From contig JAHLKI010000022.1 of the NCBI GenBank assembly GCA_025602905.1, positions 186,001-250,000 of the forward strand: a DNA stretch of 64,000 nucleotides. The letters run 5' to 3'. Positions 1 to 11,871 of the stretch are shown piece by piece. Position 1 is the first letter of the stretch, and each line of letters begins with the position of its first letter. The notes below the pieces were generated by a model. The model was given only the letters and a program-made list of their open reading frames with translations. It did not search any database and was not told where the DNA came from. Both the position numbers and the translations under genes were made by a program. The stretch comes from Phlyctochytrium arcticum (taxonomy: Eukaryota > Chytridiomycota > Chytridiomycetes > Chytridiales > Chytridiaceae).

Positions 1-44
1 TTCAACAACCTTCATTGAGTGCATCCGCTGAAGCATCCAACGCC

Positions 45-323
45 ATGGCCTTCTTTACAATTGCTTTGCGGTCAATACTCAAGTCGCCAGCGGCATTTAC
101 AACTCAACTTTTCCGATCGACGCCCGCTTCCCACCTCCTTACGTCTCAAACATCCCGATTTGTGCCTTCCACGGGCAATAGCCTTGCTGCTATTCAACAA
201 CGAGGATATCGAACTCGAACAGCTTTAAAACTACGATGCGAACATTGCTTCTTTTGCCGACGACGAGGAAAGCTCCGTGTTGTTTGTAACGAAAACCCCC
301 GACACAAACAGAAGCAGAAGTAG
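45..323 (+). CDS. RTC6: Mitochondrial large-subunit ribosomal protein bL36m
   Basis: Single exon of 92 residues. The ATG at 45 is the first ATG in frame and gives an N-terminus rich in Ser, Thr, Arg and Ala, as expected of a mitochondrial presequence. The last 35 residues form the bL36 fold: K-L-R-C-x-x-C near the start, [10 protein letters not shown] in the middle, and a closing NPRHKQKQK. This is the zinc-ribbon pattern (C..C..C..H) that binds at the peptidyl transferase side of the large subunit. Bacterial bL36 is about 38 residues, so the extra N-terminus fits import into mitochondria. Homology is clear from the motif; import is inferred. Confidence 0.88.
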   Translation: MAFFTIALRSILKSPAAFTTQLFRSTPASHLLTSQTSRFVPSTGNSLAAIQQRGYRTRTALKLRCEHCFFCRRRGKLRVVCNENPRHKQKQK

Positions 324-851
324 GAGAAGCCATCGACCTCAGCGTCCACCTTGTAATTAGTTTCCAATCTTTCCACACCATACACAATCGTCGTAATAAA
401 TTATCTACGCTGGCGGATTCGCCTCTCGACAAGTGAGCTACAAGTGGAAGTCATGACCCTACAAATTTATCGAGATACACCTGCAAAGCGAAAATTGAAA
501 TGAAGGACCTCCGGACAAGCTTAGAGTGAGGATCCGTCATTCAAGCCCACCATATATCATTTCTCCACTTTGTCATAAACGCATCCAAATCTGTTACAAT
601 GGCATTCCATATAAATATTAATTACTATCGTTCGTCATGCACAAGTTGGGTTGCATGTCCCAGACTACACTATGGGTTCAAACATTTGTACCCCTTCGTA
701 GGTTCAGAGAACCGAAAAATGATGGAAGCAGCTATGGGAAAGTGCAGTCGAGCAGCTGCAGACCAAAACCTGCCACTGCCATTCGCAAGGAATTATCGCT
801 GCAAAAACATATGAGGAAACCTCTCACACGACTCCATAATTCATTGTTCCC
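324..851. other. Intergenic space, no gene seen
   Basis: This holds the 3' end of the bL36m transcript and the 3' flank of the WDR6-like gene, which run toward each other. Short open frames at 599-903 have no family resemblance and lack coding character. No RNA gene or repeat was seen. Confidence 0.5.
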
Positions 852-3800
852 TTACCTTATCATGCTTGCGTCTAAATCTGACAAATCGGCAATGTCCAAA
901 TAGGTACTATTTACAAGCTCAATGCGCAGCACGGATGGATCGCTGCTGTTCATCATCCACAGGTTGAGCCGTTGGTCGACAGAGGTTGTAAGAAACATAT
1001 CGTCCTTGACAGCTCGAAGGCCTAAGGGGAAAAATAAGTCACCTTAGGCCCAAATAGTGTACCAAGATCTGATCTTACCAGTAACCCCTGAAGAGTGAGG
1101 TGCTGGCACAACGGCAAGCGACTGCGATACCATTTCTGCACCTGATCGTCCAACCTTTAATCTGATATATGAAGCGCTGATGGCGTTGTCGTCTCCTCCA
1201 GATACAATCTGAATGACCGGCTCCGACGAGTTTCGCGTCAGCTGTCGCACGTCCAAAGCGTTTATGCCGGATTGATGGCTGCGATGGGAACAGAGAGGTT
1301 GTCCAAGGTCGACAACAGCTGAGGGTACTGCCCCCTCGGATACTTCTGCTCCCAATCGTGTGCAATCCCAGACATTTAAAACTCCGTCTGTTCCCCCGGA
1401 AACCAACAGAATCGCCGCCCCCTCCGTCCCCTCAACTTGCAAAAGGCGTGTTTTCAGAACGCAGCGGCCGTGAATGTTCGACATTGCAAGCAGTTGGAAA
1501 ACTGAGCGAGCCTCGTCAAACATCCATATCCGCACATAACTGTCAGAGCAAGCGGTTGCAACCAAGTATAAGTTGGATCGGTCATTGGTGGTAGATGTCT
1601 TGAGAAGGAAGCTGCTAACGTCCATAAGCCTGGTTTCAGCAATTTTACTGACAAGCGGTGCAGCGGATAAGTCCAAGCACATAAATCCCACGTGCTTATC
1701 CATGACCAGTCGCCAGGCACGTAGCTCTTCTCGAGCACCCACGGTAAACATTAACGTGCCATACTGAGCTTGGGCAAAAGAGGCGCTTCGAACAACTGAT
1801 CCATGTTTTCGGACATTGAGCAGACTTTGCAAGCCATTCTGCGTTGAAAAGCTATGGAATCGTAACACCGAGTCTTCTCCACCGGAAACAATTACAGATG
1901 TGTCTGGAGGAATGCTTTCTGAAGGGAAGGGTACAATTCTGATCACTCGAGTTTCCATTCCAGCGTAGCTGTCCTGCAGCTTCGGTTCTTTGAAGCATTT
2001 ATCTTCATCGTTATTTCGGAAAACTTGATGGAGTGCCGCATGGCGAATAAAGCCAAATGTGGCAACATTTATGTGCTGATCGTTGCTCACAAAATCCCAT
2101 ATTCGGTGACCGCCACCACAAGCGACAGAGAACATCTCGTACCGCTTGCTTTCGTTGTAAACAAAGAATCTCTTGTTGAAAAAACCGCACAGTAGGGTGA
2201 CTCCGTCCACGAAGATGATCTTTTCCAACCAGCCCTTGGTAATTTTCGATTTAAAGCACTGCTCCAAAGTCCATGCGGGCTCAGAATTCGTGGCAGATAC
2301 CGGCTGTCGTATGAGTTCGAACCTACAGTAGTTGCCATCTCGGCCGACCGTACCGAAGAGGATACGCTGATTGTCACCAAACTCCCCGCTTTGAAACACT
2401 ACGGATGTCACCGAATCTTTGCCATGCACCCTGCGCTGCACCGCCCGCGGTGACAACAGCTTGTGATCCACGTCTTGTGTCGTCGCGTCCACCCCAGACA
2501 AATCATACGCGGCAATAGCTCCTTGGCGGGAGGTGAGAAGAAGGACCCCGCTATGATGAGAGTAAGCCAAATTCACCACACAAAAGTGCTCCGGTAAATT
2601 GAAAGCAGCCAATTTGGTCGTTTGAAAACTGTCATTGACCAAATGGATACTGTGTAGTAGCAGCTGCTCTTCTTGTTCCGAAAAAGTAAAAAGATGCCAC
2701 GCATCACTAGGGACCGGGTGTAACAAAAGCTGGGTGATCTTGCCTTTATGCGGAAAAAACTTGTGGTGCCGATGCGATGGCTTTGTCTCTAACAACAAGA
2801 GTTCGCCCGACATGCCCCCGCAAGCTAACATGTCACTGTTTGTCGTTGTCGCCATCACGGTATAGCGAGAAAACACTGGATCGGAATGTATTAGGTAGAG
2901 TGGTTGGCCTTCATTGGTGATATAGAAGCTTCCTGAACCGCTGCAAATGACCCCTTGGGAACTATTGAGGAGTTTGAAGGTCTTGACGGCACTCTCACGA
3001 GACTCCGCACTGCCCTGGTCAGGGCGTAAGGAAACCAATTGATTTTCAGAATCGATCTTGTTTTGCTGTAAAGATGACAAACTCCAAATTCGAATCCCAG
3101 AATCACCCCCACCAGTCACCACTAGTTTTTGCGCCGGGTCCACATCGACACTCCAAACATTTCTTCCCTCATGGCCTTCCCAGCAAGCTACGCATTCTTC
3201 ACTTTCAAGGTCCCAAACTCGGCAACTTGAGTCTTCAGACACGCTAATCACCCGATCATTACCAATGATTTTGCAGTCCCAAATGCGCGCTGTGTGACCG
3301 TAAAGAACTATTGGGTGCGACCTAGAGCTGACAGTTAAGCGACAAAAAAGCTTCTCATGCCGAAAAAAGCATACTTGGTTTCAAAATCCGTGTGCCAAAC
3401 TCGCACCGTCCGATCATCAGATGCACTTGCCAGCTTGCTACCATCTGTGCTGAACCGGATGTTGAAGATAACACCTTCATGACCCACTAACGCCTTGGCG
3501 ACCCGTCCATCATTATTTTCATCGCGATCCCTGATGTTCCATAGAAGGACTTGATTAAAGACGGTACCAGACGCCAAGATGATATCTCCATCTTCCTTCT
3601 GAAAGAATCGAGCAGCGTATAGGAGACACCGTTCCTGACATTGTACCGCATAGATCGGTCTGGACTCATTGTAATTCCAAATTTCCACAAAGTTGTGGGA
3701 AAATGCGAGTGCCAGCTCTGTCCGCGTGTCCTTCTAAAGTGAATGGTGAGAAAACTGTACGGCAGAATGGACGCCCCCAACCTCACCATAATCCAATGGA

Positions 3801-4279
3801 CATCTTTGATCCAGTCGCGAAATATGGGGAACTCCCGCAGTACAGTCAAGTCGACAGAGATCTTGTTGCTTGTACTTGAAACCGATAATTTATACACCTT
3901 CAGAAACTTTCCCCCTGATATGGCAATTTGAGCGCTTTGCTGCTCGTCATTTGATATCCGTCTTGGATCTGATGGACGAATTAGACCACGCCTATGATGG
4001 GATTTTCCACCAGCTTAAGTCCTACCAAGGTGAAAGCCGTGGACCCGAGATTGAGCAAAGATATGATGCTCCCCCAGGAGATCTCCAGTGGTGACATTGT
4101 ATATTTTCAGGTATGGCCCACTTCCTACCAGCAATATCGACTCTGTCAGGAACGCTACCGCGGTTATCTGCCCCAAATGAGCCCGCTTATGGAACTAGAG
4201 ATTTCCAGACATTAGACCTTCTTATCCCTTGTGGTTGACATATTCGACCTCTTACCGTTCCTTTCCAACCTGCAGACAT
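852..4279 (-). CDS. RTT10: WD40 protein WDR6/Trm734 (tRNA 2'-O-methylation cofactor)
   Basis: Multi-exon WD40 protein of about 1,000 residues, the usual size for WDR6. Introns inferred by eye are 1022-1078, 3322-3374, 3734-3786 and 3969-4026; each restores the frame. Removing the 3' intron adds a C-terminal exon ending at 852. WD repeats are plain: SASDDRTVRVWH and SVSEDSSCRVWD near the N-terminus, VVTGGGDSGIRIW after them, and VSGGTDGVLNVWD near the C-terminus. The N-terminal strand reading GSGPYLKIYNVTTGD is typical of the family. In yeast and human, this protein partners the Trm7/FTSJ1 methyltransferase to modify position 34 of tRNAs. The 5' end is uncertain: the plausible ATG at 4279 requires one more intron, with an acceptor near 4150-4200 that I could not settle. 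Confidence 0.82.
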
Positions 4280-4699
4280 GTTTTGGAGGGTTTACTCGAT
4301 TTTCGATGCGAATGCCCGCTGATTTGTTTATAGTTCAGTGGCTTAGTCGCGCGACTGGCCATTATGAGCTGACTTTTCCCCAGACTTTTTCCTAGAGCAT
4401 GCCGATTGGTTTTTACGCCCAAACGCAACCTCTAGTATTCGTGATTTGTGAGACCCATGTAAATAAAGCTGCAAACATATGGTCATCCTGGTTCTGTTGG
4501 AATGGCGCTGAAGATTTCCTGCGAAGGGTGAGCTGACGGGAGCCCTAGCCGCCAGATCGTGGGTGGGCCCACCTTCAGGCCGCTAATAAAGTGGTGGCCC
4601 GGAAACACTGAAGGAGAATCGTTGTCCGGCTTGGTGCTTTTATAAAGCGGTAGTCCTTCCATCGATCTCTTTCTCCACCAAACGAAAAGGTCCATCGCC
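4280..4699. other. Divergent promoter region between WDR6-like gene and ERG7
   Basis: Non-coding by eye. It must serve both the WDR6-like gene to the left and ERG7 to the right. Apart from the TATA-like site at 4641 no clear binding site or repeat was recognised. Confidence 0.5.
4641..4646 (+). promoter_or_regulatory. TATA box of ERG7
   Basis: TATAAA lies 59 nt upstream of the ERG7 start codon at 4700, a normal distance for a fungal core promoter with a short leader. The call rests on sequence and spacing only. Confidence 0.5.
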
Positions 4700-7109
4700 A
4701 TGACTATTTCGCAAAATCCTTTGGCGACTTCTACCGACCTGACGCGCTGGCGTCTCAGAGTTGACGACGGAAGGCAGACCTGGCACTACCTTTCCGAGAG
4801 CGAGGCGAAAAAATGCCCCCAGACGGATGTTGACAAGTATTGGCTGGGCCTGGGCTTGGTGAGTGCTGAACACTTTTCACAATTTGGCATCAATGTGCAT
4901 GAATGTAAACAAACCCATCGACAGAACATCGCAGCCGTCGCCCCGAAACCATCAACACCCCTCGGCCACGCTCGTGCCGCTCTACAGTTTTACAAACACC
5001 TTCAAACATCCGACGGGCACTTTGCGGGTGCTTATGGCGGTCCGCACTTCCTGACACCAGGATATGTCATCACCATGTACATCTGCGGGGAGACGATCGA
5101 AGAGGCAAAGCGAGTAGAGATCGCCCGTTACCTTCTCAACATGGCAAGGGATGACGGTGGTTGGGGAATGTAAGTCTGCTTTCTTTGTGCTTGCTTCTTG
5201 ATGGTACAGACAGTTGGCTGATCAGAATGGATCCGTAACAGACACGTCGAGGGACATTCCACAGCCTTTGGAACAGCACTGAACTATGTGACATGTCGCC
5301 TCTTGGGCGTGGAGCGGGATCATCCAGCAATGGTGAAAGCTCGAGGTTGCTTACATCGCCTAGGTTAGTAACTCGATTCATTTTTTTGTTGGGATCGACT
5401 CTGATTCTCTCCCCGCAGGCTCGGCATTGGCAGTACCGGCTTGGGGCAAATTTTGGCTCTCTGTACTTGGCGTATACTCTTATGATGGCATGAATCCAGT
5501 GCCACCAGAGCTCTGGCTCTTGCCTTATGCAGCCCCGGTGCATCCAGGTCGTTGGTGGATCCACACCCGTATGGTGTATTTACCCATGGGTTTCATTTAC
5601 GGGCAGCGTTTGGTGGGCCCAATGACGGACCTCATTTACGAACTGCGCGAAGAGCTGTACACCATGCCCTACGAAGAAATACAATGGAGCAAGCAGTGCA
5701 ACAATGTTGCAGAGGCGGATGTATACTATCCCCACACACGCCTTCTAGATGTTTTGAACGGTATGTGATTCTCGAGAGAATCGTGGAATGAGGCTCATCG
5801 GTTGCATCCTTTGTTTGTAGGTGTCTGCTGGTTGTATGAAAAGGTTGCTCCCAAGTGGCTGCGTCGCAAGGCGATCGAAGAGTCTTGGTATCAGTTGGAA
5901 GCCGAAGATGCCAATACCGAATTTGGGGACCTTGCATCTGTCAACAAACCTTTGAATATGCTTTGTACCTTTTTCCGACTCGGAAAAGAAAGCGAGGAAT
6001 TCAAAAAACACAAGGAGAAGTGCAACGATTATATCTGGATGTCGGAGACGGGCATGCATTTCAACGGAACGGATGGCAGTCAGGTCTGGGACGCGGCTTT
6101 TTTTGCTCAGGCTGCTTGTGAATCCGGTTTGGCACAAGAGCCAGAGTTTCATGAGATGGTTCAGGGCACCCTGGACTTTTTGGACACGCAGCAAATTCGC
6201 AAGGACCCTATTGATCGGGAACGGTGTTACCGTGATGCAACGAAGGGTGCATGGCCATTTAGCAAGCGCGCCCAGGGCTACACTGTATCGGACTGTACGG
6301 CCGAGGGAATGAAGAGTGTTTTGATGCTTCAGGAGCTGTCATTTACAACCAAAAATGTTGGAATGGATCGCTTACGCCAGGCAGTGGATGTCTTGCTTTA
6401 CATGCAGAACTCGTCGGGTGGATTTGGCACGTATGAACTCACTCGGGGTTCTAAACTATTGGAATGGATCAACCCAGCTGAAGTGTTTGGAGACATCATG
6501 GTGGAATACGATTATCCGGAATGTACAACCGCTGTCGTCTTGGGCCTTTTGGCGTTCCAAAAACGTGATCCTCAGTACCGACGGTCAGAAATTGAGTCAG
6601 TTACGGAAAAGGCTCTCGACTATGTCCGCCGAGCGCAGAAAGAGGATGGTAGTTGGTTCGGTAGCTGGGCTATCTGTTTCACCTATGGTACTTGGTTCGG
6701 AGTTGAGGCACTGACGCATGCCGGCGAAACCTACGCAAACTCTTCTCGCGTGCAGAAAGCTTGTGAGTTCATAGTCGCTCATCAGAATGCTGACGGCGGG
6801 TGGGGTGAAGCCTACCGATCCTGCGAAACAAACATCTACCACAACCACGCGTCCTCCCAGGTCGTCAATACTGCTTGGGCCTGTTTGACCCTCATGGCAG
6901 CAGAGTACCCAGACCGACAAACCATTGCACGGGGATTGTCCCTCATTATGCAACGACAGAAGTCAGATGGCAGCTGGGATCAAGAGGCGATTGAGGGTGT
7001 TTTCAACAAAAATGCCATGATCGCATACCCAAATTACAAGTTTTACTTCAGCGTGTGGGCATTGGGACGATGGGCCAAGCTCTATGGTGATGCCCCTCTT
7101 ACATTTTAA
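4700..7109 (+). CDS. ERG7: Lanosterol synthase (oxidosqualene cyclase)
   Basis: Five exons with introns 4859-4924, 5170-5241, 5364-5418 and 5761-5820 give 718 residues, close to the 731 of yeast Erg7. The enzyme cyclises 2,3-oxidosqualene to lanosterol in the ER and lipid droplets, the first sterol of ergosterol synthesis. The catalytic acid sits in the diagnostic VSDCTAEG motif, with Asp at about residue 447. Several QW motifs are visible, such as the stretches ending DGSW and DGGWGE, and the C-terminal [16 protein letters not shown] is typical. The first intron is 66 nt with no stop codon, so unspliced RNA would stay in frame. A TATA box precedes the ATG. The assignment is secure. Confidence 0.96.
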
Positions 7110-7329
7110 TGATGCATATAGTCTGTTGTCAATTTCAATTTTAATAGTAATATTCGTGTTCAAAAAGAGTGTATGGTAGCAGCTAGGGTTAAAACTCATC
7201 ACATCATCCAGGTTGTTGCGTGAAACTTGATGAAAGTGCTGCACACCGAGTCAAGTCGGCACACTACTAAAAAAGGGAACGTCTTCGACACTTTCGCGCC
7301 CGACACAAAGGTTCACACTTTAAGTTATC

Positions 7330-10300
7330 ATGGAGATCGACGATCAACAAGCCGCAACAGTCGCTATGGACGCCGATTTGAGTGACTCTGACAGTGATCT
7401 GCTCTCTGAAGACGGCGAGACGGAAGCAGCAGGACGATCTACGGGTCAAAAAGCAGAGGAACTCATCGAGCTCCTGGCGTCGGTATGGACATTGCATTCT
7501 ATTTGGAAGATTAGAAAGCTGACACTGCGCAGATTGAAGCAAATCCGTACGATTACAATGCCCATGTCAACTACATCACAGCTTTGCGGCAGTCAATGGA
7601 TATCCAAAACCTCCGAGTGGCAAGGGAACGAATGCGAACACTATTTCCACTATCGGAAGGTGTGTCTAGGAGCAAAATATGGCTTGGCGGGTCAAAAATG
7701 ATGTGATTGACCGGTTTGTTTATTTTAGAGATGTGGATAGAATGGATCACAGATGAGGAACGGCTGGCGACGGAACCCACTGAAAAGATGGCTGTGGTTG
7801 AGTTATATCAAGCGGCAGTCAAAGATTACTTGTGTGCGTGATGTGACGCCTTTGACATGGATAGCTATTGATGCTAACCATATCGTAGCTATACCGCTTT
7901 GGAAATCATTCCTTGAGTTCATCCTACGCGAATATGAGTCTGCTCAGGAGGAAGCAGAAAGTGGCGATGCAAAGCCATGGATCACAATATCTGATGTGCG
8001 GGCAACAGCCTCGCAAGCCTTGAAAGCCACCGAATTCCATTTCACGGAGGTCGGTGTACAAAGAACATGGCACTAAAGAAATGAGTAATAACATACCTCA
8101 AACCGACTCAGGGCATACAAGTGTTCAATGTCTATCGAGACTTTGAGATGACTCTTCTTGAGGTATAGTACATAATCCACACCTCCGATTTGGCTCCCTC
8201 GTTAAGCAATCCAATCAGCGCGCACCATCGTAAGAAAGCTCATGATGCTATTGTGACCCATTACGGAATTCAAATTTTAAGTAGGCAAGACCAAATTGAT
8301 CGCATACGCGAGTTGTACGTGTCGCGTTTGCAGATTCCTCATGCACGTAAGACCCCTAGATTAAAAACTGCCCTCCTTATAATTGGTGCTAATATTTTTT
8401 ACAGAACTGGAAGATACTTTCAGTATGTACTCATCTTTTGAGAGTACAGTGGATTCTACTGGCTACGAAGCAAGGATGGTCAGCATCAATGCTCATGTCG
8501 CAAAGAGCCGTCCGGAGGTTGACCTTCGAGACCCATTCGAGCGCTCTCTGGTAGGAATTCAGATTTCTTGTTATCTTGACGCCCGAGCTCACTTTGCCTT
8601 TGTAGGTCAGCACAGGAAATTCATTAGATGCGTTCTTGTCCTATATAAACTTTGAGACCTCAAGACCCAAGCAGTCGCTTGATCAATTCCGCGTCCGGGC
8701 GGTCTATGAGAGAGCCCTTGCGGTTCATTGTTTGGTCCCGAGTTTATGGGAGAGCTATATCCGCGACATGGTATGTATAGGGCGATGTATGTGTGACTTT
8801 GGCATATGGGATCTGACGTTCTGTGCTAGTACCGTTTCGTCAGGGTTGAGGTTGTTTTGTTACCGATCTGTGAGCGTGCAGTAAGAAATTGTAATTGGTC
8901 GGGAGATCTATGGGCTCACTTTATACGATTTGCAGTAAGTACTTGCGTGAGGATGTCTGTCTTTAGTATCAAGCTCATGATGTTCCTTGTAGAATCTTTT
9001 CAAAAAATCTACTGAGGAACAAACGGGTATGTTCTGCTTGCGGTAAATCTGTTAACTCGTCCTGATTTTGTCGCGTAGCAATATACGAGCGAGGATCTGT
9101 TATACAGCTCGCGGGGGCCAACATGGATGAAGCAATCAAATTTATCAAAGCGCGAGCTGAAGTCTTGCTCAAGATGTCAACTCCGGATGTTGTAAAACAA
9201 TACTTCGAGGCCGGCATCAAACACATCCATGAAGGTTTTTACGTGTGTCAATCTCACTAAGACGTATTCTGAAGCTTTCATGGTAGCATATGGCGAGCAG
9301 GACGCGTACCTAACCTTGGAGCGTGTATACCTTCGATTACTGGTGAGCTAATATTCATGAGCTACAGTTGCCGAGTGATCTTCCTAACACCAAAAGTTCA
9401 GGTCCACAAGTTGAAAGACTTTGATAGGGCTAGGCAGCTATATGAACAGCTCACCAAAGCACGGCCGTGGATGAGCGATCTATGGCTGGAAGCTGCCGAG
9501 TTTGAGCGGTACTTAGTTGCTGATTCTTCGCTTCATTGCATCAAAAGCTTAATGGCTGGCTACCTCAGGTACCATGGCACCTTAACAAAAGCGCGCGCTA
9601 TATTCAAGAACAGTGCGCAACGGAAGACGTCCTGGCCTGAACAGATTTTTCATGCTTGGCTAGCGTTTGAAGCTGAGGAGGGATCTGTGGATGAATATTA
9701 CGAGGCAGACTCTCAGATATGCAAGCAACGAATAATTGCAGAGAAGCGACAATCGGGTATTCAATCGAATGAGCATAAAAATGTAACTGACATATGCGAT
9801 TGGGAAATGCTGAAGGGATGGCTAAATCCTTTGACACATAGAAAAAACGCCCAAGAGAGGAGGAGGATGCACCCGTGACTGCTCCTGTCGCCGCTACAAC
9901 CGCCATTCCGGCCACAACAGCGGCACCCGTAGTTGCACCTGCGATTTCAGACAATCACCAAAGCAACGAAGGAGATCGTAGCGCCAAGAAGACGCGAGGT
10001 TCGTTTTATTCTCATCAGCAGCCCAAAATCCGGACAGAAGCTTACTCCTTCAGCAGATAAAGATCAAAAATCAAATCTGATTGACTTCCACGTTATCGAC
10101 AAGTATGTTGCTGGAGCATAGATAATCATTCGAGCGTAATAATGATGATGACGAAATAGCAAACTGGCTGGAAACATGTTGTATGTCACAAACATGTCTC
10201 CAAGGATCACAGAGTCATCACTTTACGCCCTGTTCAAGCCGGTGAGTGAGCTTGGCACTATCACTCTTCTGTATCATGCTCAGATCCCACGCAGTGCGGT

Positions 10301-11757
10301 AGAATTGTGGATCTGATTTTAAGACCAAATGAAGAGACTGGAGAACTTGAAGCATTTGTTGAATTCACGAACGCCGTACGTTATACGCCCAACCCTGTTT
10401 GCCACTCTATGTTTTTTTAACAAACTAATTGTAGGGAGAAGTACGTAAAGCTGCGAACCAGAACGGTACCAAGATGGAAGGCTGTGAACTGAAAATCGTT
10501 CGTTGCCGACCCTCTCAATCACTGTGGAACTTTTCGGAGGAGCAGGAAAACAATAAGCTGTTCGTGTCAAATCTGCCACCGGCAGTCTCAAAAAAGACTC
10601 TGCGGCTTGTTTTCGAACAGGTATGTCATTTATCAATCTGGAAGGCTGCTGGTTCTTACCCTTGTATTTCAGTATGGACATCTTCGCGAAGTACGATTGG
10701 TACCCAGGAAAACTACCGCGTTTGCTTATATCGAGTATCGTGATGAGGTGAGTGAATGTTGATTCAGGGTACATGAATGCCCGATTCACTCATGATACTG
10801 ACTCCCCAAAAAGGAATCGGCACAGAAGTGTTTGAAGCTGAACGGTCAGGCGTTCCTGGAGAAATGGCCAAAAAAGATTTCGGTAGCAATATCAAATCCA
10901 AAAATGAAAAAGTAGCTCTTGACTATCCCAGTGACAGGCTCAACAAAGTACTGATTCGTCTCGATAGGGAGAAGATGGTTGATGAGCACGAAATCTACAT
11001 CACAAACCTGCCAAGGACAATTCAGAAAGAAGATATAGAGTCATTGTTCAGCACCGTAAGTGTAACCAGATTTCTTGATAATTTGGGTATCTGATACACC
11101 TTCTCTTTTCCAGTATGGGAAGATAAAGGACGTGAGACTGCTCGAGATGCCAGATGGAACCTCCAAGGGCGTAGGATTTGTTGAATTTGAGCAGACGGTA
11201 CGCCGAAAAAGCTTGATGTATTTGCGGGGTCTGACTGGTTTTTGCGCCCAGGAGTCCGTGCAATCGGCATTAGCTGTGAACGGGCAAACCGTTGATGGAA
11301 GGATTATCACGGTCACAATTCCAGATCCAAACATGCGAGGGAATCAAAGGTTAGTATTATCACAACAAAACAGTTTCCCGTTTAGTTTTCTAACATTTTG
11401 AATAACAGGCATCGTGGAGGACACACTGGCCGCGGTGGGCGTGGTGGACGCGGTGGACGAGGAGGATTTCAAGATTCAAACCGGCGAGCAGACGGTGCGG
11501 ATTCCACACCTGCGTCAAGTGCTGTGCCAGTAACCACATTTGTTCCACGGACGGCACATCGCGGGAAACCTGCCACTGGAGGTCGCACTCCGTATCGAAA
11601 GAAAATGTTGGAATCTGTACCCCATGCGGTTGCAAGCACAGAGGCTGTAAAGCCAAATAACCAAGCCAATACTGGTGGAACGAATGACGCGATGGACGTG
11701 GCAGCAGCTCCAAAATCGCAAGACGACTTTAGAAGAATGCTCATGGGAGGCAAATAA
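7330..11757 (+). CDS. PRP24: SART3/Prp24-like U4/U6 snRNP recycling factor (HAT repeats + RRMs)
   Basis: A gene with many short introns. The start at 7330 opens an acidic N-terminus. HAT-type helical repeats follow, from the exon reading IEANPYDYNAHVNYI at about 7535 to near 9700, e.g. YEQLTKARPWMSDLWLEAAEFE. Three RNA recognition motifs lie at about 10160-10500, 10550-10900 and 10985-11350. Their RNP2 cores read LYVTNM, LFVSNL and IYITNL; the third RNP1 core reads GVGFVEF. An RGG box (about 11405-11475) precedes a basic linker. The final residues DDFRRMLMGGK match the C-terminal Lsm2-8-binding motif of Prp24 and SART3. Family members anneal U4 to U6 snRNA in the nucleus. The HAT plus RRM layout is nearer SART3 than yeast Prp24, which lacks HAT repeats. 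Exon edges in the HAT part are only partly resolved. Confidence 0.88.
11405..11475 (+). repeat. RGG-coding low-complexity tandem repeat
   Basis: GC-rich near-repeats of a 9-nt unit encode R-G-G/G-R-G triplets inside the SART3-like gene. RGG boxes bind RNA and are substrates of arginine methyltransferases. The site lies between the last RRM and the Lsm-binding tail. Confidence 0.7.
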
Positions 11758-11871
11758 ATTAACGTGAAGAAACAGGGAAAGCCGTTGTAAATAAAAGCAA
11801 AATTTATACAGAATGAAGTGAAATAATAAATTAGTTTTGCGGAACTGGTGAACGCAGATTCTACATCTTCA

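Noticed and set aside
599..903. Short plus-strand frames downstream of bL36m
   Set aside because: They overlap the spliced 3' exon of the WDR6-like gene on the other strand and the 3' flank; no coding character.
4150..4279. In-frame stop (TAG) between the candidate ATG and the first WD repeat of the WDR6-like gene
   Set aside because: Most likely part of a 5' intron: a perfect GTAAGAG donor is nearby on the coding strand. I could not fix the acceptor, so the 5' end is left uncertain rather than called broken.
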